From Marinobacter sp. 2_MG-2023 (GTDB lineage: Bacteria; Pseudomonadota; Gammaproteobacteria; Pseudomonadales; Oleiphilaceae): a stretch of DNA of 64,000 bases. Made by a program: the position numbers and the translations under genes. Location: contig NZ_JAUOPH010000002.1 in the NCBI RefSeq assembly GCF_030546935.1, forward strand, positions 620,001-684,000. Direction: 5' to 3'. The notes under the pieces are model-generated. The model searched no databases. It was not told where the DNA came from and saw nothing but the letters and a program-made list of their open reading frames with translations. This document shows, one piece after another, positions 1-10,764 of this stretch; positions within the stretch are counted from its first letter, which is position 1, and every line of letters starts with the position of its first letter.

Positions 1-1
1 G

Positions 2-1465
2 GAGGTGCTGATTCTTGATGAGCCCACCTCTGGGGTGGACCCAGGCGCTCGCAACCGCTTCTGGGCGCTGTTGTTGAAATTGTCCAGAGAAGATGGCGTG
101 ACCATTTTTATCTCCACACACTTCATGAACGAAGGTGAGCGTTGCGACCGGATTTCCCTGATGCACGCTGGCGAGGTTTTGGCGTGTGATACGCCAGCAG
201 CACTGGTCCGTGACGCAGAGGCTGACAGCCTTGAAGCGGCATTCATGAAGACCCTTGAAGCAGTCGATAAAGAGCCGCAGAGCCGTGGTGATGGCAAGGT
301 TATCAGTGCGGATAACTCATCGGCGAAGCGTGACAGCGCTTTCAGCCCGAGGCGACTTCTGGCCTATGCCCGCCGTGAATCCCGGGAGCTGTTGCGTGAC
401 CCTATCCGCATGGCCTTTGCCTTTATCGGCTCAGCGCTGCTGATGATGATCCTTGGTTACGGCATTACCCTGGATGTGGAAGATCTTTCTTTCGCCGTAC
501 TGGATCAGGACCAGAGTCCTGAGAGCCAGGATTACATCACGGCGGTTTCGGGTTCCCGGTATTTTGTTGAGCAACCGCCGATTTCGACCATGGTTGAGCT
601 GGAACAGCGCATGGTATCTGGTGAACTCAGCCTCGCGCTCTCATTCCCTCCGGGGTTTGGCAAGGATCTTAAAAGTGGCCGGCCTACAGAGATCGCTGTC
701 TGGATAGATGGAGCCATGCCTTTTCGTGGAGAGACTATTCTTGGGTACATCCAGGGATTGCACCTGAGCTACTTTGAAGACCTGATACTGCGCACTTATG
801 GCACTGCGCCAACGTTAAGCCTGGTCTCCATAAAAACCCGCTACCGGTATAACCAGGAGTTCCGAAGCCTGGATGCCATGGTGCCCGCGGTTATCCCCAT
901 TCTGTTGATCTTTATTCCAGCGATTCTCATGGCTCTGGGCATTGTGCGGGAGAAAGAGCTGGGCTCCATCACCAACCTGTACGTAACCCCGGTAACCCGG
1001 CTGGAATTTTTGCTGGGCAAACAACTGCCCTATATCGGGTTCAGTATGGTGAGCTATGCGAGTCTCGTATTGCTGGCCATATTCCTGTTTGATGTGCCCA
1101 TCAAGGGCAGCTTGCTGACATTAACAGTGAGCGCTCTGCTCTTTGTTACGGTTACGACTGGCCTGGGTCAGGTGATCTCGGCCTTTGCATCTACCCAGAT
1201 TGCTGCTTTGGCGGCTACTGCCATTATTACCATCCTGCCGACGGTGCAGTTCTCCGGTCTGACCGAACCTGTATCTGCTTTGGAAGGCTTTACTGCGATT
1301 ATTGGGGAGTTCTGGCCGGCCACCTGGTTTTTGGAAATTTCCCGTGGCGTGTTTACCAAGGGGCTGACCTTTGGTGACCTGCAACATGCCTTCCTGATAC
1401 TGGCGGCGTTCATTCCCGTGCTCACGTTTTTATCCGTGGTATTACTCAGGAAACAGGGGCGCTGA
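2..1465 (+). CDS. ABC exporter, fused ATPase-permease (RbbA/YhiH-like), 5' partial
   Basis: The reading frame is open at the left edge, so the N-terminal part, including Walker A, lies outside the window. The first visible residues carry Walker B and the D-loop (LILDEPTSGVD) followed by the H-loop (ISTHFMNE). After a linker of about 45 residues the protein continues into an ABC2-type permease: one membrane segment near residues 135-155, a large extracytoplasmic loop, and five more hydrophobic segments between about 295 and 480. ATPase and permease on one chain is the RbbA/YhiH arrangement. The stop overlaps the start of the next permease by one base (TGATG), so the two are translationally coupled. 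Substrate is unknown; relatives are annotated as drug or ribosome-associated exporters. Family confident, role not. Confidence 0.85.
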   Translation, partial: EVLILDEPTSGVDPGARNRFWALLLKLSREDGVTIFISTHFMNEGERCDRISLMHAGEVLACDTPAALVRDAEADSLEAAFMKTLEAVDKEPQSRGDGKVISADNSSAKRDSAFSPRRLLAYARRESRELLRDPIRMAFAFIGSALLMMILGYGITLDVEDLSFAVLDQDQSPESQDYITAVSGSRYFVEQPPISTMVELEQRMVSGELSLALSFPPGFGKDLKSGRPTEIAVWIDGAMPFRGETILGYIQGLHLSYFEDLILRTYGTAPTLSLVSIKTRYRYNQEFRSLDAMVPAVIPILLIFIPAILMALGIVREKELGSITNLYVTPVTRLEFLLGKQLPYIGFSMVSYASLVLLAIFLFDVPIKGSLLTLTVSALLFVTVTTGLGQVISAFASTQIAALAATAIITILPTVQFSGLTEPVSALEGFTAIIGEFWPATWFLEISRGVFTKGLTFGDLQHAFLILAAFIPVLTFLSVVLLRKQGR

Positions 1466-2586
1466 TGATGGAATCTCTCGAAACTATATGGAACCTCGGT
1501 GTTAAAGAGCTGCGCAGCGTCTGGCACGACAAGGTTCTGCTGATTTTTGTGTTGCTGGCTTTTACTTTGATTGTCTATACCGCAGGCTCTGCTGGCTCCA
1601 TGGAGCTGCACAATGCACCCGTGGCGGTCGTGGATGAAGATCAGACAGTGCTTTCCGGGCGCGTTATCAACTCGCTGCAACAGCCCTGGTTTCTGAAGCC
1701 TGATCTCGTTAGCCTCAGTCAGATAGACGAGATGCTGGATCAGGGTACCCATACTTTCGCCCTGGTCATTCCTGAAGGTTTTGAACGGGACGTACGCAGT
1801 GGAAAAGTATCCAGCCTGCAACTGGATATTGATGCCACACGGATGACACAGGCGTTTATCGGCGCCAGCTACATTGAGCAGATAATTACCACTGAAGTAG
1901 CGGAATACCTGGAGACGGGAAGCTCCGCAAGTACGCTTCAGGTAGAACTGATTACCCGGGTCAGCTTTAATCCGAATCTCGAAGGCACCTGGTTCGGCGG
2001 AGTAATGGAGCTGATTACCGAGATTACTCTGATCAGTATCATCCTTACCGGTGCTGCGCTGATCCGGGAGCGCGAACATGGCACGGTGGAGCACCTGATG
2101 GTGATGCCCGTAAGGCCCTTCGAAATTATGGCTGCCAAGGTCTGGGCAAACGGTCTGGTGGTTATGCTGGCGGCTACCCTTTCCATCACCCTGGTGATTC
2201 AGGAATTCCTCGGAGTACCCGTGCGGGGCTCGGTTTTGCTGTTCCTGACGGGTGCCCTGATTCACCTGTTTTCTACCACCGCGATCGGTATCCTGATTGG
2301 CACGGTGGCCCGTACCATGCCGCAGTTTGGTTTACTGCTGATTCTGACCATCCTGCCCTTGCAACTGCTCTCCGGTGGCATTACACCAAGGGAAAGCATG
2401 CCGGAACTGGTGCAGAACATTATGCTGGTCGCCCCCACGACCCACTTCGTAAGCATGGCACAGGCTATTCTGTATCGGGGGGCTGGGCTGGACGTGGTGT
2501 GGCCGCAAATGCTGGCGCTGGCTGCCATAGGGACAGTGGTGTTCAGCGCCTCACTGGCCTTGTTCCGGCGGCACCTGGCCGTTTAA
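1465..2586 (+). CDS. ABC-2 type transporter permease (YhhJ-like)
   Basis: A 373-residue inner-membrane permease. One N-terminal membrane helix (about residues 25-45) is followed by a roughly 130-residue periplasmic domain and then five to six C-terminal helices (about 180-370), the ABC2_membrane_3 layout. It should heterodimerise with the permease half of the preceding fused protein, as RbbA and YhhJ are paired in enterobacteria. A HlyD-type periplasmic adaptor, the usual third partner, would lie upstream of the window. The stop codon overlaps the stop of the convergent RidA gene in a shared TTAA. Function as an exporter subunit is well supported; substrate unknown. Confidence 0.85.
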   Translation: MMESLETIWNLGVKELRSVWHDKVLLIFVLLAFTLIVYTAGSAGSMELHNAPVAVVDEDQTVLSGRVINSLQQPWFLKPDLVSLSQIDEMLDQGTHTFALVIPEGFERDVRSGKVSSLQLDIDATRMTQAFIGASYIEQIITTEVAEYLETGSSASTLQVELITRVSFNPNLEGTWFGGVMELITEITLISIILTGAALIREREHGTVEHLMVMPVRPFEIMAAKVWANGLVVMLAATLSITLVIQEFLGVPVRGSVLLFLTGALIHLFSTTAIGILIGTVARTMPQFGLLLILTILPLQLLSGGITPRESMPELVQNIMLVAPTTHFVSMAQAILYRGAGLDVVWPQMLALAAIGTVVFSASLALFRRHLAV

Positions 2587-2930
2587 CAGGCCGCAATTAC
2601 CGAGATTTCGACCAGCAACTCCGGGGACGCCATCTGGGCCTGCACACAGGCTCGTGCTGGAGCAGTGCCTTCGGGTACCCAGTTATCCCACACCTCATTC
2701 AGAGCTTTGAAGTCGGCCATATCTGCCAGATAAATCGTCGCGGACAGAATCTCGCTTCGGCTGGAACCAATACTCTCCAGAAGCTCATCCACTTTTTCCA
2801 GCATTCCGGTTACCTGAGTGTGAATGTCGCCGTTCCTGTCCTTGGCAACCTGCCCGCACAGATAAGCCGTGCCATTATGCTTTACGATTTTGCTCATGCG
2901 GTTGTTGGTTGAAATGCGTTCTATAGCCAT
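2583..2930 (-). CDS. RidA/YjgF family protein
   Basis: A 115-residue protein of the Rid (YjgF/YER057c/UK114) family, small trimeric cytosolic enzymes that hydrolyse reactive enamine/imine intermediates from PLP enzymes. The C-terminal signature is present: an Arg in the segment APARACVQ, where the archetype has its catalytic Arg, followed by EISVIA. The length is slightly shorter than RidA itself (about 128 residues), and the divergent N-terminus suggests one of the Rid1-7 subfamilies rather than canonical RidA. It is convergent with the ABC permease gene and stands alone. Whether it has imine deaminase activity cannot be told from sequence. Confidence 0.85.
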   Translation of the reverse strand: MAIERISTNNRMSKIVKHNGTAYLCGQVAKDRNGDIHTQVTGMLEKVDELLESIGSSRSEILSATIYLADMADFKALNEVWDNWVPEGTAPARACVQAQMASPELLVEISVIAAC

Positions 2931-3044
2931 GGGTGTTGCCTCGAAGAAAGTGGAATGAATTTGTCGTTAGTAGCAGCTCACCGAGCTCAAGAATACCGGG
3001 TTTGTGTACTAAACGTACCCCTCCTCCGCGGCCCCCGGTTATTA

Positions 3045-5426
3045 TTAAGCTTGCCCAGGTTCATACTGTCTTTTCGTGCGATGCTCGGTGTAGGAGTGCA
3101 CAAGCATTTCCAGCTTCTCCATACTGAGTGGCTTTGTGCAGTATTCGTTCATGCCCGCATCCAGGCATTGCTTGCGGTAGCTGGCGCTGGCATTGGCGGT
3201 GAGTGCGATAATGGGCGTGCCCAGGTTCCTGATCGCCTCCTGGCGGATTCTCCGGGTAGCTTCTATGCCATCCATGACTGGCATCTGGCAGTCCATAATG
3301 ATCAGATCCCATGGCTCTTTCATGGCAGAGTTCAGAGCTTCAAGACCGTTCTGAACCCCTTCGGACGTTACGCCCATCGCTTTCAGCTGCTTTCGGAGAA
3401 TCATCCGGTTGCTGCCGTCATCCTCTACGACCAGAACCCGGGGCGAATGGGTATCGCGATCATTGGGAAAGGGTTCATTCGTATCGGGCGGTGATAGATG
3501 GATTTCACCAAAGGGTACGCGGAGTTCCATGGTCGTGCCATTTTCTGTTGAACTGATTACCCGTATCGCCCCCCCAAGTGCAAGCGCCAGAGAATTGGCC
3601 AATGGCAAGCCCAGCCCCATGCCAGCATAGCGGCGGGTCAGGCCGGTTTCGCCCTGTTCAAACGCCTGAAATACTTTGTCGCGCTTTTCCGCGGGAATGC
3701 CGGGCCCGGTGTCGGTAATCGATATGGTAAGAGCGGGTTGGCCTTGTTCTTTCTCGCACCAGACGACTACCTGGCCTTTCGCGGGAGTGAACTTGACCGC
3801 ATTGTCGATGAGCTGAAACAGGGTTTTTTCCAGCATCAGTCCGTCCATAAAGACTTTTTGCGGCACATTCGCTGCCACGCCAACCGACAACGACAGGGGT
3901 TTTGCACGGGCGGCTTCGGCAAGTTCATAACTGAGCAGGTCTGCCAGCGACCGGGGTTCAAACACCTGGGGCGAACCCACGAGGTTATCGCTCTGGGCAT
4001 CGACGAAATCCAGAATGCCACCCACCTGTCGGGTCATCCTCAGATTGGCGGACTCAAGGGTGCGGAAAGCCTGGTCCTGTTCGCTGTTAAGCGGTGCCTC
4101 CCGCATGAGGTCCAGTTGGCCCTGGATGGTATGCAAGGGTGTGCGCAGCTCGTGGCTGACGGCGTTGAGGAACTCGTCCTTTATCTGGTTGCTGCGTTCA
4201 AGGGCTTTCCGGGCTTTTTCGCTGACTTCGATTTGCCGGGCCTGAAGGGCGTTGCGATCGTCCCGAAGGATCTTTATGCGGGAGGCCAGTGCGAGTGAAA
4301 ACAGGGCCATTTCCCAGGACAAACCGACGGGCAGGTAGTAGGAGACCCAGGACGTTGGCTCGGTAAGACCCATATATTCAAAGGTGGTCATGAACAGGCT
4401 GGCCACAAACGGGACCCAGCCCAAAAGGAAGTATCTTGCCGGATGATACCCATTGAGAGCCCGGGCACTCGCGACACCCAGAACCAGGATATAGGTCGGG
4501 TGCCCCAGAACAAGCATGCCCCCCACCAGTTGGTCCTGGGAAATCCAGGGTGAAGCGATCAGGAGAACGGCCCCGATAGCCAGAACTGCGTTGACCGCCA
4601 GGTGAACTTTGGGAAAGGCGGTCTTGGTTTCCAGAAGCCGCTGGAACAGTAAAAATTGCAGAAGGAGTGCGCTTGAGCCGGCCAGGAAACCGTATTTAGG
4701 CGGCATCCCCCAGTCAGCGATGACATAGGCAGAGATATTGGTGAGCATCGCGGAATAAGCCAGCGAGGCGCAGGAGGCGGCCACGTACCAGAGATATACC
4801 GTATCACGGGTGCTGAAGTACAGAAACAGGTTATAGATGGCCATAATGACGATAACGGCCATCAGGCTGAACCCGAGAGCAGTATGCAGCGTCAGCTCCT
4901 TGACCAGCCCCTGGTCGTCCGCAAGACGAAAAAAAGTGTTTACCGGGAAAAAGGGTTCCAACCGGAGATGGAGGCGATGGTTTTGTGACTCGCCTTCAGA
5001 AAAAGTTGGAATTGGAGAAACGAGAAAGTGATGGGGAACCGGGCGCTCGTCCATCGGGGCGAAGAAATGGAGCGGCTCCGGAGTCGTCGGTTTGCCGTCG
5101 ACATAGACGTTCACACGCTGTGCATAGGGGTGGAGAATCAGCCAGTGCTGCCTGGAGAGATCGAGGTCTTCAAGATTGGCCCGCAGCCAGATGGGCTTGT
5201 CGATGTCGGAGGTTGAAAAGGCGGGGTTGGCAACCGATACCCAGCCAGTCTCGTCGTCCGGTGGCGGCTCCGGTTTGTTCCAACTGCCCTGATAAAGCTC
5301 CATCTTTGAGCCGAGGTCTCTGATGGCAGCCTCCGGGCTGGCGGCCGCGGCAAGGCCCGAAACAAGAAGCACCAAACAGGCGATTACGACCTGAAACAGC
5401 CCCGTTTTCCGATCGACTCCACGCAT
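3045..5426 (-). CDS. 7TM hybrid sensor histidine kinase/response regulator
   Basis: A 793-residue inner-membrane hybrid kinase. A signal-like N-terminus (residues 10-30) leads into a periplasmic 7TMR-DISM extracellular domain (about 35-175), a seven-helix 7TMR-DISM membrane block (about 180-385), a short coiled coil, a HisKA domain with phospho-acceptor His425 in SHELRTP, an HATPase_c domain (about 530-645, with DTGPGIP and GLGLPL) and a C-terminal receiver (661-785) with phospho-acceptor Asp712 in MDCQMP. DISM sensors often respond to carbohydrates or envelope signals. No DNA-binding domain and no cognate regulator are adjacent, so phosphotransfer to an unlinked Hpt or regulator is likely. 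The ligand cannot be predicted. Confidence 0.9.
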   Translation of the reverse strand: MRGVDRKTGLFQVVIACLVLLVSGLAAAASPEAAIRDLGSKMELYQGSWNKPEPPPDDETGWVSVANPAFSTSDIDKPIWLRANLEDLDLSRQHWLILHPYAQRVNVYVDGKPTTPEPLHFFAPMDERPVPHHFLVSPIPTFSEGESQNHRLHLRLEPFFPVNTFFRLADDQGLVKELTLHTALGFSLMAVIVIMAIYNLFLYFSTRDTVYLWYVAASCASLAYSAMLTNISAYVIADWGMPPKYGFLAGSSALLLQFLLFQRLLETKTAFPKVHLAVNAVLAIGAVLLIASPWISQDQLVGGMLVLGHPTYILVLGVASARALNGYHPARYFLLGWVPFVASLFMTTFEYMGLTEPTSWVSYYLPVGLSWEMALFSLALASRIKILRDDRNALQARQIEVSEKARKALERSNQIKDEFLNAVSHELRTPLHTIQGQLDLMREAPLNSEQDQAFRTLESANLRMTRQVGGILDFVDAQSDNLVGSPQVFEPRSLADLLSYELAEAARAKPLSLSVGVAANVPQKVFMDGLMLEKTLFQLIDNAVKFTPAKGQVVVWCEKEQGQPALTISITDTGPGIPAEKRDKVFQAFEQGETGLTRRYAGMGLGLPLANSLALALGGAIRVISSTENGTTMELRVPFGEIHLSPPDTNEPFPNDRDTHSPRVLVVEDDGSNRMILRKQLKAMGVTSEGVQNGLEALNSAMKEPWDLIIMDCQMPVMDGIEATRRIRQEAIRNLGTPIIALTANASASYRKQCLDAGMNEYCTKPLSMEKLEMLVHSYTEHRTKRQYEPGQA

Positions 5427-5553
5427 TGGTTCTTCCCTGCCTGCGAAACCTGGAACTGTTCAAAACTGTAAAGTTTTGCAAACCCTGGTGCCCGCTATTT
5501 GAGTGACATGTAGTGAGACTTTATACTTTGGAGCCTAATAAAAAGGATGCTCT

Positions 5554-6918
5554 ATGTATAGCCCAACCTACGGATTCCGAAAGGAAATTTACTCTCTTTT
5601 ACTCGCCCTGTTTGCAGCCCCTTCGCTGTCATGGGCAGGTGGGCTTACGCTTGCAGACCAGAGCGCCGGCGCTTCCGGCACCAGTAATGCCGGGGCAGCG
5701 GCAAACCCTCAAGATGCGACGACGGTTTACTTCAATCCGGCCGGCATGAGCCGATTATCTGGAACCAACGTTTCAGCGGGCCTGCTCCTGATGGACATTG
5801 ATGCGCTTGGCCGCGACGATGCTACACGCGCAACCCGGGCTGACGGCCGTCCGGTGCCGGGCGACGGTGGCGGAGACCATGTTGGTACGATTGTGGTTCC
5901 GAATGCCTATGTGACTCATGAGGTTAACGATTGGGTAGATATCGGCATGGGACTATTCGTGCCCTACGGCCTGGGCCTGGACTATGAGGACGGCTTTGCC
6001 GGCCGCTATCTGGTAGATCGCATTGATCTGGTTTCCGTTGGCCTCAGCCCGTCGATTGCCTTTAACGATGGCAATGGCTTTTCCATCGGCTTTGGTGTCA
6101 ACGTACTTTATGCCAGCGCCGAGCAGGAAAACTCAGTGGATTACAGCGGTCTGGAGGCCCGGTTTGGTCTTCCTGCCGGAACGCTTGAAGACGGCAAGGT
6201 TTCTCTTGAGGGCGATGATGTTGCCTTGGAGTATACGTTCGGCATGATGTTTGACCTTACCCCCGACACCACGCTGGGCTTTTCAGGGCGAACGGGTACG
6301 GAGTTCGAACTGCAGGGAAAAGGCACTCTGAGCAATGCGCCTCAGCTCTCCGCCAGCGGGCTGGTTCAGACCGATGTAACCGAACGCGTACAGGTCCCGA
6401 TTCAGGTACCGGAAAGCCTGAGTATCGATATTGCCCACCAGTTAAACCCTGACTGGCAGTTGCTGGCCGGTGCGACCTGGGCAAAGTGGAGCCGTGCCGC
6501 CGCGCTCTCGGTGGTTTCCCGGGAGAGTACCCCGGTGGCTTTTCCAGCCGCAGATGGTGTGACTGAGGAGCCCCAGAGCTGGAAAGATACCTGGCAGTGG
6601 CGTCTGGGTGCGATATGGCAAGCGACACCTCGGTGGGCCCTGAAAGCGGGGTATCTGTTTGATGAATCGCCCGTTACGCTTGCAACCCGATCACCAGCGA
6701 CACCTTTCGAGGACTATCACCAGGTATCTGTCGGCGCTCAGTTTCAGAACCCCGGGAATGGCTGGACGGTGGATATGTTTGTCGCGCGGGTGTTTTATGA
6801 GGGCGATATATCTATTGACTACAAAGCGACAGACCCTGCCCAGGGACAAACCGGGTTTCAGAGCGAATACGACATTACCCCCTGGAATCTGGGGCTTCAG
6901 TTGAGTCAGAGTTTCTAA
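5554..6918 (+). CDS. OmpP1/FadL family outer-membrane transporter
   Basis: A 454-residue outer-membrane beta-barrel with a signal peptide (about residues 1-27) and the family N-terminal plug region, including the NPAGMSRL signature near residues 60-70. It ends in an aromatic residue (QLSQSF), as needed for barrel assembly. FadL proteins pass long-chain fatty acids and other hydrophobic compounds such as alkanes or aromatics across the outer membrane. It is transcribed divergently from the sensor kinase gene 127 bases away. That kinase might regulate it, but this is only positional inference. The substrate is unknown; the gene symbol fadL is withheld because several paralogues are usual in such bacteria. 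Confidence 0.88.
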   Translation: MYSPTYGFRKEIYSLLLALFAAPSLSWAGGLTLADQSAGASGTSNAGAAANPQDATTVYFNPAGMSRLSGTNVSAGLLLMDIDALGRDDATRATRADGRPVPGDGGGDHVGTIVVPNAYVTHEVNDWVDIGMGLFVPYGLGLDYEDGFAGRYLVDRIDLVSVGLSPSIAFNDGNGFSIGFGVNVLYASAEQENSVDYSGLEARFGLPAGTLEDGKVSLEGDDVALEYTFGMMFDLTPDTTLGFSGRTGTEFELQGKGTLSNAPQLSASGLVQTDVTERVQVPIQVPESLSIDIAHQLNPDWQLLAGATWAKWSRAAALSVVSRESTPVAFPAADGVTEEPQSWKDTWQWRLGAIWQATPRWALKAGYLFDESPVTLATRSPATPFEDYHQVSVGAQFQNPGNGWTVDMFVARVFYEGDISIDYKATDPAQGQTGFQSEYDITPWNLGLQLSQSF

Positions 6919-6956
6919 GAATCGAAGAGGTAATACAGGAAGATAAAAGCGGGAAA

Positions 6957-7033
<77 letters not shown>

Positions 7034-7057
7034 ATTAACGGCCGGTATTATACGGAT

Positions 7058-7627
7058 TCATCCGTTTTTTACCAGCCCCGGGCCTGATAAAAAGGCATCC
7101 GCAAATGCACTGAGGTTGTCGTGGATTGCCACGCTGGCGCCGGGTATTGAGCGGGATTTCAGGTGGCGTTCGGTATCTTTACCGTTGCCGGTGCGGACCA
7201 GAACGGATTGGCAGCCTTCTGCAACACCTGCTTCCAGATCCATGCGGCTGTCTCCGACCATTACTGCACCTTTGAGGTCGTCCAGTTTGAAATGATCACG
7301 GATCTGTTTGAGCAGGCCGGTGAGCGGCTTGCGGCATTGGCAACCATCGTCCGGATGGTGCGGGCAGTAGGCGATGAAACCGATGCTGCCGCCATGAACC
7401 TCCAGCAACTTTTCCAGCTTTCCATGCATGGCGTCCAGCACGTCGGTGCCGTAAAACCCCCTCGCAATCCCGGACTGGTTGGTGGCAACGGCGATACGGT
7501 GGCCGGCTTTGCAAAGTCGTGCCACCGCCTCGATACTGCCGGGAATGGGTTGCCATTCATCTACAGAGCAGATGTAACTGCCATCATACTTGTTGATGAC
7601 CCCGTCCCGGTCGAGGATGATCAGCAT
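7058..7627 (-). CDS. gmhB: D-glycero-beta-D-manno-heptose 1,7-bisphosphate 7-phosphatase
   Basis: A 189-residue HAD-superfamily phosphatase of ADP-heptose synthesis, which supplies the LPS inner core. HAD motif I is LDRDGVIN (nucleophile and acid/base Asp), motif II is ATNQSG, and the later acidic motif is VGDSRMD. The GmhB zinc-binding loop is present as [11 protein letters not shown] (Cys-His-Cys-Cys ligands). Length matches the family (about 185-190). It starts three bases after the glyS stop, in the same direction, so it probably belongs to the glyQ-glyS transcript, as in pseudomonads. A short hairpin with six Ts on the opposite strand overlaps its 3' end. Confidence 0.93.
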   Translation of the reverse strand: MLIILDRDGVINKYDGSYICSVDEWQPIPGSIEAVARLCKAGHRIAVATNQSGIARGFYGTDVLDAMHGKLEKLLEVHGGSIGFIAYCPHHPDDGCQCRKPLTGLLKQIRDHFKLDDLKGAVMVGDSRMDLEAGVAEGCQSVLVRTGNGKDTERHLKSRSIPGASVAIHDNLSAFADAFLSGPGLVKNG

Positions 7628-7630
7628 CGG

Positions 7631-9712
7631 TCAGCCAGCAGTAGGCAGCAGTGAGATATCTGCGACGCGCAAGAACAGGTTGTGCAGACGATTCAGCAGC
7701 GCGAGACGGTTGTTCCGCACGGCTTCATCTTCGGCCATAACCATAACCTCGTTGAAGAAGTTGTCTACCGGCTCCTGCAGGCTCGCCAGTGACTGCAGCG
7801 CGCTGGCGTAATCGCCTTGCTCGAACAACGGGAGCACCTTCTCGGCTTGCTGGTCTACCTTCTCGGCCAGAGCTTTCTCGGCCGCATCCTGCAGCAGGTC
7901 TTTGTTGACGGTTTCGCCCAAGCTTTCTCCGCCCTGCTTGGACAGGATATTGGAAACTCGCTTGTTGGCGCCGGCCAGAGCTAGAGCCTCCGGCAGCTGG
8001 CGGAAGGCTTCAACGGCCTTCACCCGGCGGTCGAAATCCAGCGGACGGGTTGGTCGCCGGGCGTGAACAGCCAGGTACACTTCAGCACTAATGCCACGCT
8101 CCTCGTAGTAAGCGCGGAACCGGTCCAGCATGTAATCAACAACACTGGATGCTGTATTGTCTTCGGTGAGTCCGGTGAAGTTTTCTTCTGCCCATTCACA
8201 ACAGGTTTGCAGATCCAGTGGCAGCTCCCTTTCAATAATGATGCGGAGCACACCCAGAGAGGCCCGGCGCAGAGCGAAGGGGTCCCGGGTTCCAGATGGC
8301 GGCTGGCCAATGCCGAACAACCCGACCAGCGAATCCAGACGGTCTGCGATGGCCAGTGCACAACTTGTGAGCGTGGTGGGCAGGCCGTCTTTTGCAAAGC
8401 GCGGCATGTACTGCTCATTCATGGCCTTTGCCACGTCGGCTGGCTCGCCGTCGTTGGCTGCATAATACTGGCCCATGATGCCCTGAAGATCGCTGAACTC
8501 CAGTACCATCTCAGTGACAAGGTCGGTCTTCGCCAGCATGGCGGCGCGCTCGGCCAGGGCAGGATCACTGCCAATCGCTGCGGCGATTTTCTTGGCCAGC
8601 GCTGCTACGCGAACGGCTTTGTCGTAAACGCTGCCAAGTTTTTCCTGGAAAACAATCGGCTTGAGCCTTTCGATGCGGTCTTCCAGGCGGATCTTGCGGT
8701 CGGTTTCATAGAAGAACGCAGCATCCGAAAGGCGCGGTCGGATCACCTTTTCATTGCCTGAGATTACCTGCGAAGGATCTTTGCTCTCAATGTTGGCGAC
8801 GGTGATGAACAATGGCAGCATTGCGCCATCGGTACCTACCACGTGGAAGTACTTCTGGTGCTCCGCCATAGAGGAAATCAGGGCCTCTGCAGGCACTTCG
8901 AGGAACCGTTTGTCGAAGCGCCCCATCAGTGGCACTGGCCATTCGTTCAGGCCAGTGACCTCGTCCAACAGGTCTTCATCAATGATTGCTTTAGCGCCGG
9001 CTTCGGTCTCAGCAAGGGCGCTGACACCGGAACGGATCTGTTCACGGCGTTTGGCGAAATCGGCAATCACATACCCTTCTTGCTCAAGGACAATTTCATA
9101 ATCCGCAGGCGTTGGAATGATCAGTGCTTTCGGGCAATGGAAACGATGGCCCCGGGTTTTGTTGCCTGGAGTCAGACCCATGATGGGCGCATCAATAACC
9201 TTGTTACCAAACAGCATTACCAGCCAGTGTACCGGGCGGACAAATTCCGTGCGGTGCGCACCCCAGCGCATACGCTTGGGAATTGGCAATGACGCCAGCG
9301 ACTGTTCAACCAGCCCGGACATAAGATCTACGGTGGGCTTGCCCTGCTCTACCGTGCGATAGACCAGCCAGGCACCTTTATCGGTTTCGAGGGTGTCGAG
9401 CTGATCCGGGGTTACACCCAGTGATGTGGCGAAACCGGTAAGGGCCCGAGTCGGGTTGCCAGAATCATCGAAAGCGGCTTTGACTGCCGGGCCTCGCTTT
9501 TCAACGGGCTTGTCCGGCTGGGCGTCGGCCAGGTCGCGTATGCGAACCGCCAGGCGGCGCGGTGCCGCAAAGGCTTCTACCTTGCCAAATGCAATGCCCG
9601 CGTCTTCCAGGCCTTTGGTAATACCCTGAGTGAATGCTTCAGACAGCGGCTTGAGTGCTTTCGAGGGCAGCTCTTCGACGCCCAGTTCGACCAGAAAATC
9701 CTGCTTTGCCAT
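7631..9712 (-). CDS. glyS: glycyl-tRNA synthetase beta subunit
   Basis: The 693-residue beta subunit of the alpha2-beta2 bacterial glycyl-tRNA synthetase, which contributes tRNA binding and is required for aminoacylation. The N-terminus DFLVELGVEELPSKAL is the family hallmark. Length agrees with E. coli GlyS (689). A C-terminal anticodon-binding (DALR-like) region occupies about residues 580-690. It follows glyQ after two bases, and the two subunits are surely co-transcribed. Nothing unusual was seen. Confidence 0.97.
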   Translation of the reverse strand: MAKQDFLVELGVEELPSKALKPLSEAFTQGITKGLEDAGIAFGKVEAFAAPRRLAVRIRDLADAQPDKPVEKRGPAVKAAFDDSGNPTRALTGFATSLGVTPDQLDTLETDKGAWLVYRTVEQGKPTVDLMSGLVEQSLASLPIPKRMRWGAHRTEFVRPVHWLVMLFGNKVIDAPIMGLTPGNKTRGHRFHCPKALIIPTPADYEIVLEQEGYVIADFAKRREQIRSGVSALAETEAGAKAIIDEDLLDEVTGLNEWPVPLMGRFDKRFLEVPAEALISSMAEHQKYFHVVGTDGAMLPLFITVANIESKDPSQVISGNEKVIRPRLSDAAFFYETDRKIRLEDRIERLKPIVFQEKLGSVYDKAVRVAALAKKIAAAIGSDPALAERAAMLAKTDLVTEMVLEFSDLQGIMGQYYAANDGEPADVAKAMNEQYMPRFAKDGLPTTLTSCALAIADRLDSLVGLFGIGQPPSGTRDPFALRRASLGVLRIIIERELPLDLQTCCEWAEENFTGLTEDNTASSVVDYMLDRFRAYYEERGISAEVYLAVHARRPTRPLDFDRRVKAVEAFRQLPEALALAGANKRVSNILSKQGGESLGETVNKDLLQDAAEKALAEKVDQQAEKVLPLFEQGDYASALQSLASLQEPVDNFFNEVMVMAEDEAVRNNRLALLNRLHNLFLRVADISLLPTAG

Positions 9713-9714
9713 GA

Positions 9715-10764
9715 TTATGCCTTACCCTCTGCCTGTTTTTCCTGCTTCGCTTTTTTACCTTTCTTACCGTTGGCCTTGTTCTCGGCTGCTTCGGCTATGG
9801 TCATCACTTCCTGGCGCAGGGCCTCCGGGGCCAACGGGAAGCCGAGCTTGCGCCGGCTGTCGAAGTAGGCCTGGGCAACGGCTCTGGCCAGAGTACGTAC
9901 CCGCAGGATAAAGCGCTGGCGTTCGGTGACCGAGATGGCGTGGCGGGCATCCAGCAGGTTGAACGTATGAGACGCTTTCAGAACCTGCTCGTAGGCAGGC
10001 AGCGCCAGGCCGGCTTCGATCAGCCGGGCACTTTCACGCTCGTGGACATCAAAGCTCTGGAACAGGAACTCGACGTCTGCGTGTTCAAAGTTGTAAGTGG
10101 ACATTTCCACTTCCTGCTGATGAAACACGTCGCCGTAGGTGACTACACCATCCGGACCTTCTGTCCAGACCAGGTCGTAAACACTGTCGACACCCTGCAG
10201 ATACATGGCGATGCGCTCAAGACCATAAGTGAGCTCGCCGGTAACCGGGTAGCATTCAAGGCCGCCCACTTGCTGGAAGTAAGTAAACTGGGTGACTTCC
10301 ATGCCGTTCAGCCAGATTTCCCAGCCCAGACCCCAGGCGCCCAGCGTGGGAGATTCCCAGTTGTCTTCAACAAAGCGGATATCGTGCACCAGCGGATCAA
10401 GCCCCAGGGCTCTCAGTGAATCGAGATAGAGCTCCTGAATGTTGTCTGGTGATGGCTTGAGTACTACCTGGAACTGGTAATAATGCTGCAGGCGATTCGG
10501 GTTCTCGCCGTAACGGCCGTCGGTGGGGCGACGGCTTGGTTGCACGTACGCGGCATTCCAGGTTTCTGGTCCGATGGCCCGCAGGAAGGTGGCGGGATGA
10601 AAGGTACCTGCGCCTACTTCCATGTCCAGCGGCTGAAGCACCACGCAACCGTGCTGTGCCCAGAAGTTCTGCAGAGCCAGAATCAGGCCCTGAAAAGTCC
10701 TGATGTCCGGAGTGCTGATGTTCTTTGCCTTGTCTGTCGCTCTTTCTGTCACTCTTTCTGTCAC
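9715..10764 (-). CDS. glyQ: glycyl-tRNA synthetase alpha subunit
   Basis: Catalytic alpha subunit of glycyl-tRNA synthetase, which makes the glycyl-adenylate and charges tRNA-Gly. The conserved core starts at [19 protein letters not shown] and contains the class II signatures ([30 protein letters not shown]). The start is uncertain. The frame is open to a TTG at 10812, but nothing upstream of residue 30 is conserved; I place the start at the GTG at 10764, with another GTG at 10752. This GTG region is a 12-bp tandem repeat coding VTER twice. The C-terminus carries a Lys-rich tail (GKKGKKAKQ) that E. coli GlyQ lacks, so the product is longer (about 349 against 303 residues). Confidence 0.94.
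   Translation of the reverse strand: MTERVTERATDKAKNISTPDIRTFQGLILALQNFWAQHGCVVLQPLDMEVGAGTFHPATFLRAIGPETWNAAYVQPSRRPTDGRYGENPNRLQHYYQFQVVLKPSPDNIQELYLDSLRALGLDPLVHDIRFVEDNWESPTLGAWGLGWEIWLNGMEVTQFTYFQQVGGLECYPVTGELTYGLERIAMYLQGVDSVYDLVWTEGPDGVVTYGDVFHQQEVEMSTYNFEHADVEFLFQSFDVHERESARLIEAGLALPAYEQVLKASHTFNLLDARHAISVTERQRFILRVRTLARAVAQAYFDSRRKLGFPLAPEALRQEVMTIAEAAENKANGKKGKKAKQEKQAEGKA

Noticed and set aside
1168..2265. 365-codon open frame on the minus strand
   Set aside because: It is antisense to the two ABC permease genes, has low-complexity Gln/His-rich translation and no family features.
7052..7070. ACGGA/TCCGT hairpin followed by six Ts on the plus strand
   Set aside because: Only five base pairs, it overlaps the gmhB stop, and it is on the opposite strand to gmhB and more than 130 bases after the FadL-type gene; too weak to call a terminator.
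8063..8761. 232-codon plus-strand frame
   Set aside because: Antisense to glyS, which is a clear essential gene with complete motifs.
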